In this document: one piece after another, positions 1 through 14,100 of the stretch | How positions within the stretch are numbered: position 1 is the first letter of the stretch | How the letters are laid out: each line of letters opens with the position of its first letter | Origin: Apostichopus japonicus | Taxonomy: Eukaryota; Echinodermata; Holothuroidea; Aspidochirotida; Stichopodidae | Direction: 5' to 3' | DNA: 64,000 bases | Assembly: GCF_037975245.1 (NCBI RefSeq) | Contig: NC_092566.1 | Coordinates: forward strand, 13,199,001 to 13,263,000 | The notes under the pieces: model-generated | What the model saw: only the letters and a program-made list of their open reading frames with translations | The model's database searches: none | Told to the model about the DNA's origin: nothing | Made by a program: the position numbers and the translations under genes

Positions 1-3000
1 GTCTTCTCACAACCTCAGTCTAGAATAAACTGGTTACCTTTTCTAGCATTTATATTCCCTCAGTGACTGATAACTGTCGGTTAATGTGCTGAAAGTCTTG
101 TCAGATTCTGTTGCTATTATTAGTGTGTGATAGATCTATACATAATCTTTACACGAATTGCTGCCCATAATTGATAACCTCAATGAGTAACCCACATTTT
201 ATTTGAAGCTCACTTATATAAAAGGTTGCATTTGTTTCCTTAACAATAAATTGTCTAATTTAGGTCTCAGTTCTAAGGTCTTTAGAAGTAGAACCTGCTT
301 AAATGTAAATATCATTGAGCTGCTTTGTGCAGATATATTATTAGACAACAACCATATGTGAGCCTTCTGGTCTAAGTACCTCTGCATCATATAAAGAACT
401 GGGTTTATGGTCTACATACCAGGTTACCAGCATAAAACTCTCAGTACACTTCATTACCACTAGTTTTGAGACTGTTTGTGTTGTAACTCCTTCAACATGA
501 GTCAACTGTATAACAGTTAATTGCCAATTATATTATTTATATGGACGGGGAATGCCAGTAACCGTTTGCAATGTGTTTGCCTGAAAGTTCAAATTATAGT
601 TTGGCTAATTTGTTAAAATTACAAAGTATCTGTGTAAGGTCAGTAAGTTACTTCATTATTATATAAAACATTGGATGTAATGAAATATGTTGTTATAGAA
701 CATTGAAAAACAACTTCAGTCCAATTTACATCTAAGTAGAGTGGTTAATAATTACTTGTGCATGACCAGCCGGAAATAATGACAAATTGGACATCTTAAA
801 AGAATTAGAAAATCAAACAAATCATATGGATCCATGTTGCTTGTAAATATCTTAGGGAAACAAAGGACAAACCATTTGGCAAAAGGGACCCTTCAAATTT
901 GCATTTCATAACAATAAAATGTGCTGTAGTCTGTGATCCTCACTTGCCAAAACATTCTTATGATCATATTCAATATTAAGGGAATGGGGTGAGAATGGAT
1001 CGAAGTTGTGTGTTTTGTGTGCATTTGTGTCCTTTTAGAGAGCCAGCACTCTAGAAAAGAGGGTTGATTTTTTGAGACCACTTTCAAGTTCTGCTCTCAG
1101 TCTTAATGACTCATCTCAATGAATCTTTCTCATACCTTTCTTTAGTTTAGATTTGGTCTGCATTAAACACCATGGGTGCACCACAAACCATACATTATTA
1201 CTATCATGAATTTAGAGTCAGTGAAAATGCCCTAAAATGCTAGTTCCATACGTTTTACACAAAAGCCATGAAATAAGCAAATATTTAAAAAAAAATTAGT
1301 CTAGAAATGAGTTACAAACAAAGTTGTATTGCCCAGAGAAGCCATCATGAAACACTCCAGCCTGTTTGGCTGGGTAGGTTTCACAGTCTAAAGGCACTTG
1401 ATGTAGTCATTGTGGCTATGTAGTGTGTGCACAGGTATGATCCTTTCTTTGCATTGCTCTCCCTCAGGGGATTTTCCTTTTGCATCCGAGAGCAAAACAC
1501 TTCATTCTAACTTCCCCAAGTATGTTCAACCTTTCTTTCCTATTTGCAGCGGAGGTTTTATCCCAACAACCCTTTTGTTGGGCACTGACAAAGGCCCACA
1601 ATGGTTTTGGTATGCCTGGAGGCACAAACTGCTTGACTTGTTCAGTTAGGATCCTAATAAGCATGAGAGCTGCTTAAGAAAGCCACGAGGTAGACACTAA
1701 AAAGATCAGAAACTTTTAATTCCCAAAGTCAGTCCTAGGCCACAGGCCAATCAAAACACCTTTGAAAAAGTTGGGATTTGAACGATTAGAGAGGTGTATA
1801 AGACTTTTCCGAGTCAGGATTTTGGCTTGACAGACCTTAGACCCCTGGTGAATTGTTATTAAGTGAGGCAGATGCTTAAAAGTTAAGTTAAGGAAAGATA
1901 TTCAGAATGGGAATTGAATACTTTCTTTGGTATCTCTTACAATCCAGATTTGACAAAAATTGTACCAGAAGTTAGTAGACAGGTGGACAGAATGTTCATG
2001 TATTGTCCAATTTGCTTCTTTGCTGGTCGCTAAAGGAATTGCCTGTCCATTACCTCAATGTGAGGTAAGGACTATAGACACTTTGTTGGAGAGCATGGGA
2101 ACAATAGATGCCATCACTTTGGTTTAGGTCTTCAACCCATTGCATGAAAACAAGATCAGACAATCTCCACAGGAGAGACTCTTTGTACAAAACCACATGA
2201 AAGGGTTTTGATATATTTGCTTTCCAACTGTGTCTGGCTGGATTAAGTGTATGCTTTACAGGATAACATATTGATTTATGCATGCAGACTTTTGATTACA
2301 TGATAAAAACACCAATCACTCCTCTTCTCTCTGCTGATCAACCTGTCACATTGTTCACGAAACTTTCTCCGATGATACGTTGAACTTTTGACTAAAGAGT
2401 TAAAGTCTCCTAAATCCATTTTGGGGATTACTGAAGATAGATATTTATTTGCTTGTTACTATAGTAGTTACTATTAATAGCTCTCTCTCATATAATAAAG
2501 CTGCGAACTCAAGAAACAAAATCACTTCATCTTCCTTTTCATTAGCAATCACGGATTCCAAAGTTTAAAGTTTCCCTTGAACACTCTACCATGATCAAGC
2601 AAGCATTAACTTGTGTCAAGATCTTATCGAGAAGCAATGCATTGAGATTCGGAGTGATGACATTATCACTTTTTTGAAGCGTGGCTTGATCATCATTTAT
2701 TAAACAGAGGGTCCTCTTAAAGTTTTTTACATGGTACAAACAGGCTTGGTTATACCAGGAACATGTAGCCACCACAATTGTGCCCAGGATCCCTCCTGTG
2801 TATGACACAGAATTTTCCAGCTTGCCCCTGGATTTCTTTCTTATGTAGCCTCTCGCTGGAAGGTGAAATGAAGGCTGTTGGGTGGGGTAGAAGGAGAATA
2901 CATCTTCAATGCATGTTGCTGGTTATCGAAGAAGGTATTGGCCTCAACGCTGCTGACAAACTTATTGATGACTAATTTAGCAATTTTTCTAAACAAGCAA

Positions 3001-6000
3001 AAGGAGAACAGCATTGCCGAGGGATTCAAACCGGTAAAGGTGAATTTGGTGTGGTGATTAGGAGTGGGGTTTGAGGTAGTTTGCGACTGTCATGTCACGT
3101 AATGCTGTGAATGAAACCAGAGGTTAACTGGAAATGTAATCAGATCCATCCAATCATGTGCATTTCTTTAGGGTTCTTGTTACTGGTATCATTTGGAAGA
3201 CTCGCTAGTGATCTCTAAAGAGAAACTTACATTTTCCCAGTGGAAAGAGGGGTATATAGTCATTTGATGCAAGGGGAAAAGAACTTATCAATTGTGGCTA
3301 AGGTGACATACTCAATTGCAAACTTGTCATTTCTGCCCAAAGTGATGTTTTTCAATCCCAAAATGCTTGTATATTGGCACTTTCATTTATGGATTTGATT
3401 ATTAACAGTTTGAAATGTGAGATGAGAGAGGTACACTGCAAGACAGATATATGCAGTCACAAAATGACCGAGATTGATGGAGTATTCCACGTAGCTAGGG
3501 GGAAAATGAAAATGGGAAACCCACTATGGTCTGTGAAGAATCAATGCCAACTGTGCTTATAACAGCATGAACTGCTATGATCAGAGAAATTTGAACAGCT
3601 GGTTCTCAGATCCCATAGTTTAGCTATAAGTAGACTCTACCATAGCAGTTGCCATGAGTTAATGACCATGGGTAGCCCATTCCTCTCCCCCCCCCTCCAA
3701 CATCTCAACATTAACATTCAAGGTGTGGTAGGGGAGTCTTCCTTCACTACCTCTCTTGAAATTGTACGACCAAGGACACTTAAAATAACTTGGTGATTTT
3801 ATTTTCATAAATTTCCAGATAGCATTCAACATTAAAATTATCAAATTCCCATAACAAAAGGTTGTTCACTAGCCGACTAGTCAAGTTTGATTTCAATAGT
3901 TAAACAAAACTCTAGAAACTTTCATTTACTCAATGTTCTAATGGAATGGTCTTCAAAGCGACATGAAAGTAATTTCAGTGACAAATGTTGACTTATGCAA
4001 CAAACTTTATTAATAACACTTCCTTTTTGGTAACTTGCCATATGCAGGCAAGTAATCTACTGTATGCAATCAAGTTGGCATCTGTGTATGTGTACAGTAG
4101 TACAAAAATGATATTATTTTGGGTGGCGGTCAAAGGTCATTTGGGATCTCCAGAACCTGAACATCGAAGGAGCTCAATATATACATGGTAGGATAGCCTT
4201 CTGTGGTGTAAAGTTTTTTACACAATTTGGTATAGGTCAGAGTTCATTCAAGGTCACCAGGGGTCAAAACTTTTGAATTGCTTGTAAACAAAAATCTCCA
4301 GACAGGAATTTTTATTGGCTCTAGTATTTTGCATGTGGCTTCCATATAATGAATACAAGAACCCTATTGTCTTGAGTGGAGGTCAAAGATCATTTGGGGT
4401 CAAAAAAGCTCACACTCTGTAAAACCCTTCAAACATGATATCCCAAGATAGGTTACATCACAAAACTCACTCATATTTGACATGTGTCTTTCTAATAGGA
4501 GTACAAGAACCCTATTATTTTGGGTCAAGGTCAAAGTTCATTTGGGGTTAAAAGAGGTCAAAATATCAAATGGATATCATCAGGTTAACTATTATAAATG
4601 CAAATTCAGCCCTTTGTTGTTAGAGTGAGCATGCAAAATAAATTGCCAACAAAAAACAATGTCCCTCTGTCTTTCTTACATCATTGTGGTGTTATGTCAC
4701 AAGATTCCCAGTCATCAAACCATGTATGATGTATGACTCTAACACCAAGGTGCTAGTTGTCATACCATATTTCATCAGATTCGTTTCACAGAAGTTCTGT
4801 GCTTCGTTTGCTTTGAATTAGCTTAGGCAATTATCTGGGATCAGGATTAGCATTGCTGAGATACTTTTCTTTCCTTGTTTTCTTAGCAACTTATATTAAT
4901 CCGCAGGTGAGTTTACTACTCTGCATTATCCATAGGTTAATACACAGTCAGCTGATGACAACGAGCCAATCCGATTCCAGAATTTTTAACAAGTATGAAT
5001 GAACTGCTGATTCATAGCAAAGGACATTGTTTATGATGTCCTACTTTTATTGTTCTATCTGAACGTGCATCTCATATCTAGACTATTTCATTTAACCCTG
5101 TGGGGGGTCCTACAGGTAAAACTGGTCAAAAACAGATTTAGTCTCTGTTCGTGAGTTTCCTTTAAGTAATCGCTGGCATGCTGTCCCACCTCATGTACCA
5201 GTACAATAGTTACCATTGTTCTGTGTGGAGAGTTTCACATTCAACATTAAAGGACCAGTCTCGTTGAAAGGAGATCGTAAGATAAAGTAGTAACTAGTGT
5301 ACAGTAAGTGATATTTCTTAACCTTACACCAAAGAGACACTAGTTTAAAATGTAACCCTGTTATGTCTGACATGGAAAGTAAAGAAAACATATGTACTGT
5401 TGAATGCTGTAATTAGCAACTTCCAAGCTGGTTTTCATGAGTCATAGACATTTGTCCTTCAGTCAGAAATAAAAGAGTCAGTACTAGACAGGAAATCAAA
5501 GACAATGGGATACTTTGTAAGGGGAGACTGTGGGTGAGGAGTAGGAGGATGATGTGAATACCAACAGGAACTAATGACTCATCTCATAAGTACACCTATG
5601 ATATGCAGCAGTTTTTATAATGAATGGAAAATTACAAGAAAGGGTGGGAAACACCTATGAAGTTTCATTTATCATTATGAGTGTTACACAGGTGCAGTTC
5701 GTGTCAAGTTCATACAGAATTTATTTTAATTCATCCAGCATTGTACATTCCTGCAAACAGCACTGCTTGCTGGTGAATAAACCAGGAACATGAATAAATA
5801 AGGCTATCACAACTCCCATTTTCGTCCTGATATCACTAAGTGTCTGCCATGAGTGAAGCATTACAGCTTACCTCTTAGTCCAAATTTTGTAGTTAAATAC
5901 ATATTGACTGTCAGACTAATTGAGCTTTTAGGCTCTATATAATTTAAGCTCTTTTACTATCCTACCAACCATTCGGTCTTCTTGATGTATCAAATTCATT

Positions 6001-8130
6001 AACTCACTGATGACAAAAAAATGCAACCCATTTTGTTTGTTGCTACTGTACTGGCACAGAATAGTTTTCTTGATGGACATTGAGACAGTCATTGAGGATT
6101 GTTTGGTCACAGCCTGTCTCAAGGGATGTTAAACTACCCATTCTCCCTCCCTTTAGTGTCACATATGCCTGAGTATGTAACTACTCTTTAGTCTTGTCTG
6201 CTGCTGATGAAGTACACTCATTCAACATCAAAACCAATTCCAAGGGTGAACCCTTGAAAGCTACCAGATCCCCTTTTAATGAGATTACCTTTCCTCTGCG
6301 ACTTAATTCAAATATTTGAAGACCCATAAATCATCAAAATGTTTTGCATTTTGGAGGCATGCTGTGTAGGAATATCCCCAGGGGTTGAGGCTAGAGATAT
6401 TGTTACTTTCATGTATGTATTGTATAATATTTTGGGAGACCACCCAAGATGACAGGAAGCTCTGCATGCTGCTTGCCCACTTGGCTCAGGTGTTTTCCAT
6501 TGCAACGTTCTGTTAGTCAACCTGGTACCCTCATCTTTCCCCTCAAAGATATAGCAGGTAGGGAAAGATTTCCTGCTGTTAGCGAAGGACGTCGATTTCT
6601 TAAACTGTAGTATTACTGTAAGTAGAAACCGTCACTATATGTCAGTGAAGTGGCTGCAGTGTTGTTTACCTCTTACACAGTGAGTAAGCACAGTGTTCAA
6701 TGGGTGGCTGGTCATGAATTAACAATGTCATGCTAAACGTATAAACAACCTCAGTGGAAAATTGAATTCAAAAAGTTCAACTCTGAAAAGTTCAGCTAGT
6801 TCCTGTGACATAATTCTTCCATTTGTAACTGTAATAGGAATAGTAGAATTCACATAACTATGTTATTAACACCCTGCTGTTATTTTTACTGTAGGCTCTC
6901 TCAAATAACGCCTTGTGGTGTGTTACCTAAATATTGTGAGTGACTGGGGCCCATGTATCAGATACAAATAGTGGGTTTCGGGGATTATGCTGTAGGGCTT
7001 TACATTACAGTTCGTAATTTAAAAAGGTGTCATAGTGTGGAGGGGGATACCATTGCTAGGATTACCATTAACACGGTATTGCTGGGAACCTATGAAAGGC
7101 TGGAAACACTAGTGTAATTTGCACATAATTTGCATTTAAGTGAAGTAAGTTCACTACAAATCTGCAGATAGATGATATCCCTGATGACTCTTAAAACAAA
7201 AAAATATTGAGAAAATGCAAACATCTTTTTTAAAACTTTGTAGGGGATACCTCAAGATGAAATTGAAAAAATTAATTTATAGTCTAAGAAAAACAGAATG
7301 TTGAAATACCTTCCCAGGAGAATTGAGTTGACAGTGAAAGAGATTGGGAAATTTCAAATTGTTGAAGCTTAATTTATATAATTAAAATTAACCTAATCAT
7401 GTTCATAAAGAACATTATTCGGGAATTTTAGTATTGTATGACTTTGAAAACCTATGAAAATAAACAATCAGCATCTCTGATTGATTTCAAAATGAAGCTT
7501 TTGTCGGAGCAAGTTTTCAATCATGCTACTGGCCTTCCACTATATGTTAAACTACCTAGTATCTACAAGAACTGACCACTTTATCTCTCATCCAAGTAGT
7601 TTTCTTGGAGACATTGCTTCTACGATTTACCTAATTTATTCCAATCCAACTTAAAGAGCTGCTGATTTTCATCTGTGACTATTGACCTAGTTTGTGTCTG
7701 AGCAAAGATTAATGTCATTAGGCTACTTATTGAAATGTGGCAAAAATCAATAACTGATATTTATCCGGTGGCCTTCGGTCAACATTGGTGGAAGGTGGTC
7801 ATGGGTCTTAAGGGGAGTTTTGATTTAGCTTGCTCCATGATTGATGGGAATCAGGAAGGATTATTGTGATGTCGTAGAATGAAAGGTTTAGTAAAGAAAT
7901 ACCAAGTTAGTATTCTGGTTGTTAGGTAAGGGGGCTCTATTTACAGTGTTCCTAATTTGTTGGCCTGAAGGAAGTATTTCATTGTGTGATTGGATTGTGG
8001 TATTTTTGTTGGCACAGAGTGTGATTGTTAATTGTGGAGGCTGATTTCAAAAGTTCTTTTGAAGTAACTGGAAAACTAACATGTTTTTGCTCCCAGAGGT
8101 TTATTGTTGGGAATAAGATTAATAATATAG
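1..8130. other. Noncoding stretch, no gene recognised
   Basis: I find no exon with recognisable domain content on either strand. Open frames are all under 90 codons and lack family motifs. The sequence is AT-rich with homopolymer runs, for example a C run near 3691. The only structured part is the imperfect GGTCA-rich repeat at about 4100-4560, listed separately. This stretch could be intergenic or part of a long first intron of the UNC5 gene; the sequence does not decide. Confidence 0.6.
4095..4565. repeat. Imperfect repeat with GGTCA half-sites
   Basis: Three diverged units share a core of the form ACAAGAACCCTATTNTTTTG followed by GGTCAAAG(G/A/T)TCATTTGGG. The cores fall near 4101-4150, 4350-4400 and 4498-4550. 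The last contains AGGTCA, A, AGTTCA at 4528-4540, the arrangement of a DR1 nuclear-receptor element. Similar GGTCAAAGGTCA-rich text occurs as dispersed repeats in invertebrate genomes, so repeat origin is more likely than a dedicated regulatory site. Confidence 0.55.
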
Positions 8131-11100
8131 CATGTTGAATAAGAGCAATGTAGGTGATGGAATAAGAATTATATCAATGTAGCTTTAAATAGAATCAGAT
8201 CAATGAAAACTGATAGAATGAAATTAATATAACTGATAACATCAGATGAATGAAGTTGGTAACATCAGATCTTTGTAGCTTATAGAAATCAGTATAATTG
8301 ATGTAACTGAGTAAAATCTGATGAATGTGGCTGGTTAAATCAGATAAATGTAGGTAGTAAAATCAGATTAATATAGCTGATAGTCTAAACACACTGTAGC
8401 TGATAGCATCAGATCAATGCAGCAAGTAGAATGAGATAGCTGGTAGAATGAGATCGATGTAGCTGGTAGAATGTGATCGATGTAGCTGGTAGAATGAGAT
8501 CGATGTAGCTGTTAGAATGAGATCGATGTAGCTGTTAGAATGAGATCGCTGTAGCTGGTAGAATGAGATTGATGAGCTCTGGTAGAATGAGATCGATGTA
8601 GCTGGTAGAATGTGATCGATGTAGCTGGTAGAATGAGATCGATGTAGCTGGTAGAATGAGATCGATGTGGCTGGTAGAATGAGATCGATGTAGCTGGTAG
8701 AATGAGATCGATGTGGCTGGTAGAATGAGATCGATGTAGCTGATAGAATGAGATCGGTGGAGCTAATAGAATGAGATCAAATATTTTGTAGAATGAGATC
8801 GATGTAGTTGGTAGAATGAGATGGTTGGTAGAATGAGATCGATGTAGCTGGTAGAATGAGATCGATGTAGCTGGTAGAATGTGATCGGTGGAGCTAATAG
8901 AATGAGATCAAATATTTTGTAGAATGAGATCGATGTAGCTGGCAGAATGAGATCGATGTAGCTGTTAGAATGAGATCGATGTAGCTGATAGAATGAGATC
9001 GGTGGAGCTAATAGAATGAGATCAAATATTTTGTAGAATGAGATCGATGTAGCTGGCAGAATGAGATCGATGTAGCTGTTAGAATGAGATTGATGTAGCT
9101 GATAGAATGAGATCGGTGTAGCTAATAGAATGAGATCAAATATTTTGTAGAATGAGATCGATGTAGCTGATAGAATGAGATCGATGTGGCTGGTAGAATG
9201 AGATCGATGTAGCTGATAGAATGAGATCGGTGTAGCCAATAGAATGAGATCAAATATTTTGTAGAATGAGATCAATGTAGCTGGTAGAATGAGATAAATG
9301 TAGCTGGCAGAATGAGATTGATGTAGCTGGTAGAATGAGATTGATGTAGCTGATAGAATGAGATCAAATATTTTGTAGAATGAGATCAATGTAGCTGGTA
9401 GAATGAGATCATAGTAGCTGGCAGAATGAGATCGATGTAGCTGGTAGAATGAGATTGATGTAGCTGATAGAATGAGATCGGTGTAGCTAATAGAATGAGA
9501 TCAAATATTTTGTAGAATGAGATCGATGTAGCTGGTAGAATGAGATCGATGTGGCTGGTAGAATGAGATCGATGTAGCTGATAGAATGAGATCGGTGTAG
9601 CCAATAGAATGAGATCAAATTTTTTGTAGAATGAGATCAATGTAGCTGGTAGAATGATAAATGTAGCTGGCAGAGTGAGATCGATGTAGCTGGTAGAATG
9701 AGATTGATGTAGCTGATAGAATGTGATCGGTGTAGCTAATAGAATGAGATCAAATATTTTGTAGAATGAGATCAATGTAGCTTTAGAATGAGATCAATGT
9801 AGCTGGTAGAATGAGATCGATGTAGCTGGTAGAATGAGATTGATGTAGCTGTTAGAATGTGATCGATGTAGCTGGTAGAATGAGATCAATGTAGCTAATA
9901 GAATGAGATCAAATATTTTGTAGAATGAGATCATAGTAGCTGGCAGAATGAGATCGATGTAGCTGGTAGAATGAGATTGATGTAGCTGATAGAATGAGAT
10001 CGGTGTAGCTAATAGAATGAGATCAAATATTTTGTAGAATGAGATCGATGTAGCTGGCAGAATGAGATCGATGTAGCTGTTAGAATGAGATCGATGTAGC
10101 TGATAGAATGAGATCGGTGTAGCTAATAGAATGAGATCAAATATTTTGTAGAATGAGATCGATGTAGCTGGCAGAATGAGATCGATGTAGCTGTTAGAAT
10201 GAGATTGATGTAGCTGATAGAATGAGATCGGTGGAGCTAATAGAATGAGATCAAATATTTTGTAGAATGAGATCGATGTAGCTGATAGAATGAGATCGAT
10301 GTGGCTGGTAGAATGAGATCGATGTAGCTGATAGAATGAGATCGGTGTAGCCAATAGAATGAGATCAAATATTTTGTAGAATGAGATCAATGTAGCTGGT
10401 AGAATGAGATAAATGTAGCTGGCAGAATGAGATTGATGTAGCTGGTAGAATGAGATTGATGTAGCTGATAGAATGAGATCAAATATTTTGTAGAATGAGA
10501 TCAATGTAGCTGGTAGAATGAGATCATAGTAGCTGGCAGAATGAGATCGATGTAGCTGGTAGAATGAGATTGATGGAGCTGATAGAATGAGATCGGTGTA
10601 GCTAATAGAATGAGATCAAATATTTTGTAGAATGAGATCATAGTAGCTGGCAGAATGAGATCGATGTAGCTGGTAGAATGAGATTGATGTAGCTGATAGA
10701 ATGAGATCGGTGTAGCTAATAGAATGAGATCAAATATTTTGTAGAATGAGATCATAGTAGCTGGCAGAATGAGATCGATGTAGCTGGTAGAATGAGATTG
10801 ATGTAGCTGATAGAATGAGATCGGTGTAGCTAATAGAATGAGATCAAATATTTTGTAGAATGAGATCGATGTAGCTGGTAGAATGAGATCGATGTGGCTG
10901 GTAGAATGAGATCGATGTAGCTGATAGAATGAGATCGGTGTAGCCAATAGAATGAGATCAAATTTTTTGTAGAATGAGATCAATGTAGCTGGTAGAATGA
11001 TAAATGTAGCTGGCAGAGTGAGATCGATGTAGCTGGTAGAATGAGATTGATGTAGCTGATAGAATGTGATCGGTGTAGCTGATAGAATGAGATCAAATAT

Positions 11101-14100
11101 TTTGTAGAATGAGATCAATGTAGCTTTAGAATGAGATCAATGTAGCTGGTAGAATGAGATCGATGTAGCTGGTAGAATGAGATTGATGTAGCTGTTAGAA
11201 TGTGATCGATGTAGCTGGTAGAATGAGATCAATGTAGCTAATAGAATGAGATCAAATATTTTGTAGAATGAGATCATAGTAGCTGGCAGAATGAGATCGA
11301 TGTAGCTGGTAGAATGAGATTGATGTAGCTGATAGAATGAGATCGGTGTAGCTAATAGAATGAGATCAAATATTTTGTAGAATGAGATCGATGTAGCTGG
11401 TAGAATGAGATCGATGTGGCTGGTAGAATGAGATCGATGTAGCTGATAGAATGAGATCGGTGTAGCCAATAGAATGAGATCAAATATTTTGTAGAATGAG
11501 ATCAATGTAGCTGGTAGAATGATAAATGTAGCTGGCAGAATGAGATCGATGTAGCTGGTAGAATGAGATTGATGTAGCTGATAGAATGTGATCGGTGTAG
11601 CTAATAGAATGAGATCAAATATTTTGTAGAATGAGATCGATGTAGCTGGTAGAATGAGATTGATGTAGCTGATAGAATGAGATCGGTGTAGCTAATAGAA
11701 TGAGATCAAATATTTTGTAGAATGAGATCGATGTAGCTGGTAGAATGAGATCGATGTGGCTGGCAGAATGAGATCGATGTAGCTGGTAGAATGAGATTGA
11801 TGTAGCTGATAGAATGAGATCGGTGTAGCTAATAGAATGAGATCAAATATTTTGTAGAATGAGATCGATGTAGCTGGTAGAATGAGATCGATGTGGCTGG
11901 TAGAATGAGATCGATGTAGCTGATAGAATGAGATCGGTGTAGCCAATAGAATGAGATCAAATTTTTTGTAGAATGAGATCAATGTAGCTGGTAGAATGAT
12001 AAATGTAGCTGGCAGAGTGAGATCGATGTAGCTGGTAGAATGAGATTGATGTAGCTGATAGAATGTGATCGGTGTAGCTAATAGAATGAGATCAAATATT
12101 TTGTAGAATGAGATCAATGTAGCTTTAGAATGAGATCAATGTAGCTGGTAGAATGAGATCGATGTAGCTGGTAGAATGAGATTGATGTAGCTGTTAGAAT
12201 GTGATCGATGTAGCTGGTAGAATGAGATCAATGTAGCTAATAGAATGAGATCAAATATTTTGTAGAATGAGATCATAGTAGCTGGCAGAATGAGATCGAT
12301 GTAGCTGGTAGAATGAGATTGATGTAGCTGATAGAATGAGATCGGTGTAGCTAATAGAATGAGATCAAATATTTTGTAGAATGAGATCGATGTAGCTGGC
12401 AGAATGAGATCGATGTAGCTGTTAGAATGAGATCGATGTAGCTGATAGAATGAGATCGGTGGAGCTAATAGAATGAGATCAAATATTTTGTAGAATGAGA
12501 TCGATGTAGCTGGCAGAATGAGATCGATGTAGCTGTTAGAATGAGATTGATGTAGCTGATAGAATGAGATCGGTGGAGCTAATAGAATGAGATCAAATAT
12601 TTTGTAGAATGAGATCGATGTAGCTGATAGAATGAGATCGATGTGGCTGGTAGAATGAGATCGATGTAGCTGATAGAATGAGATCGGTGTAGCCAATAGA
12701 ATGAGATCAAATATTTTGTAGAATGAGATCAATGTAGCTGGTAGAATGAGATAAATGTAGCTGGCAGAATGAGATTGATGTAGCTGGTAGAATGAGATTG
12801 ATGTAGCTGATAGAATGAGATCAAATATTTTGTAGAATGAGATCAATGTAGCTGGTAGAATGAGATCATAGTAGCTGGCAGAATGAGATCGATGTAGCTG
12901 GTAGAATGAGATTGATGGAGCTGATAGAATGAGATCGGTGTAGCTAATAGAATGAGATCAAATATTTTGTAGAATGAGATCATAGTAGCTGGCAGAATGA
13001 GATCGATGTAGCTGGTAGAATGAGATTGATGTAGCTGATAGAATGAGATCGGTGTAGCTAATAGAATGAGATCAAATATTTTGTAGAATGAGATCATAGT
13101 AGCTGGCAGAATGAGATCGATGTAGCTGGTAGAATGAGATTGATGTAGCTGATAGAATGAGATCGGTGTAGCTAATAGAATGAGATCAAATATTTTGTAG
13201 AATGAGATCGATGTAGCTGGTAGAATGAGATCGATGTGGCTGGTAGAATGAGATCGATGTAGCTGATAGAATGAGATCGGTGTAGCCAATAGAATGAGAT
13301 CAAATTTTTTGTAGAATGAGATCAATGTAGCTGGTAGAATGATAAATGTAGCTGGCAGAGTGAGATCGATGTAGCTGGTAGAATGAGATTGATGTAGCTG
13401 ATAGAATGTGATCGGTGTAGCTGATAGAATGAGATCAAATATTTTGTAGAATGAGATCAATGTAGCTTTAGAATGAGATCAATGTAGCTGGTAGAATGAG
13501 ATCGATGTAGCTGGTAGAATGAGATTGATGTAGCTGTTAGAATGTGATCGATGTAGCTGGTAGAATGAGATCAATGTAGCTAATAGAATGAGATCAAATA
13601 TTTTGTAGAATGAGATCATAGTAGCTGGCAGAATGAGATCGATGTAGCTGGTAGAATGAGATTGATGTAGCTGATAGAATGAGATCGGTGTAGCTAATAG
13701 AATGAGATCAAATATTTTGTAGAATGAGATCGATGTAGCTGGTAGAATGAGATCGATGTGGCTGGTAGAATGAGATCGATGTAGCTGATAGAATGAGATC
13801 GGTGTAGCCAATAGAATGAGATCAAATATTTTGTAGAATGAGATCAATGTAGCTGGTAGAATGATAAATGTAGCTGGCAGAATGAGATCGATGTAGCTGG
13901 TAGAATGAGATTGATGTAGCTGATAGAATGTGATCGGTGTAGCTAATAGAATGAGATCAAATATTTTGTAGAATGAGATCAATGTAGCTTTAGAATGAGA
14001 TCAATGTAGCTGGTAGAATGAGATCGATGTAGCTGGTAGAATGAGATCGATGTAGCTAATAGAATGAGATCAAATATTTTGTAGAATGAGATCGATGTAG

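Noticed and set aside
8763-13982. Long minus-strand open frames (up to 236 codons) of ISFYQLHRSHS-type repeats
   Set aside because: They are translations of the 23-bp satellite. Since 23 is not a multiple of three, the peptide cycles through all three phases every 69 bp, and openness only reflects absence of stops in the unit. No start context, splice signals or domain.
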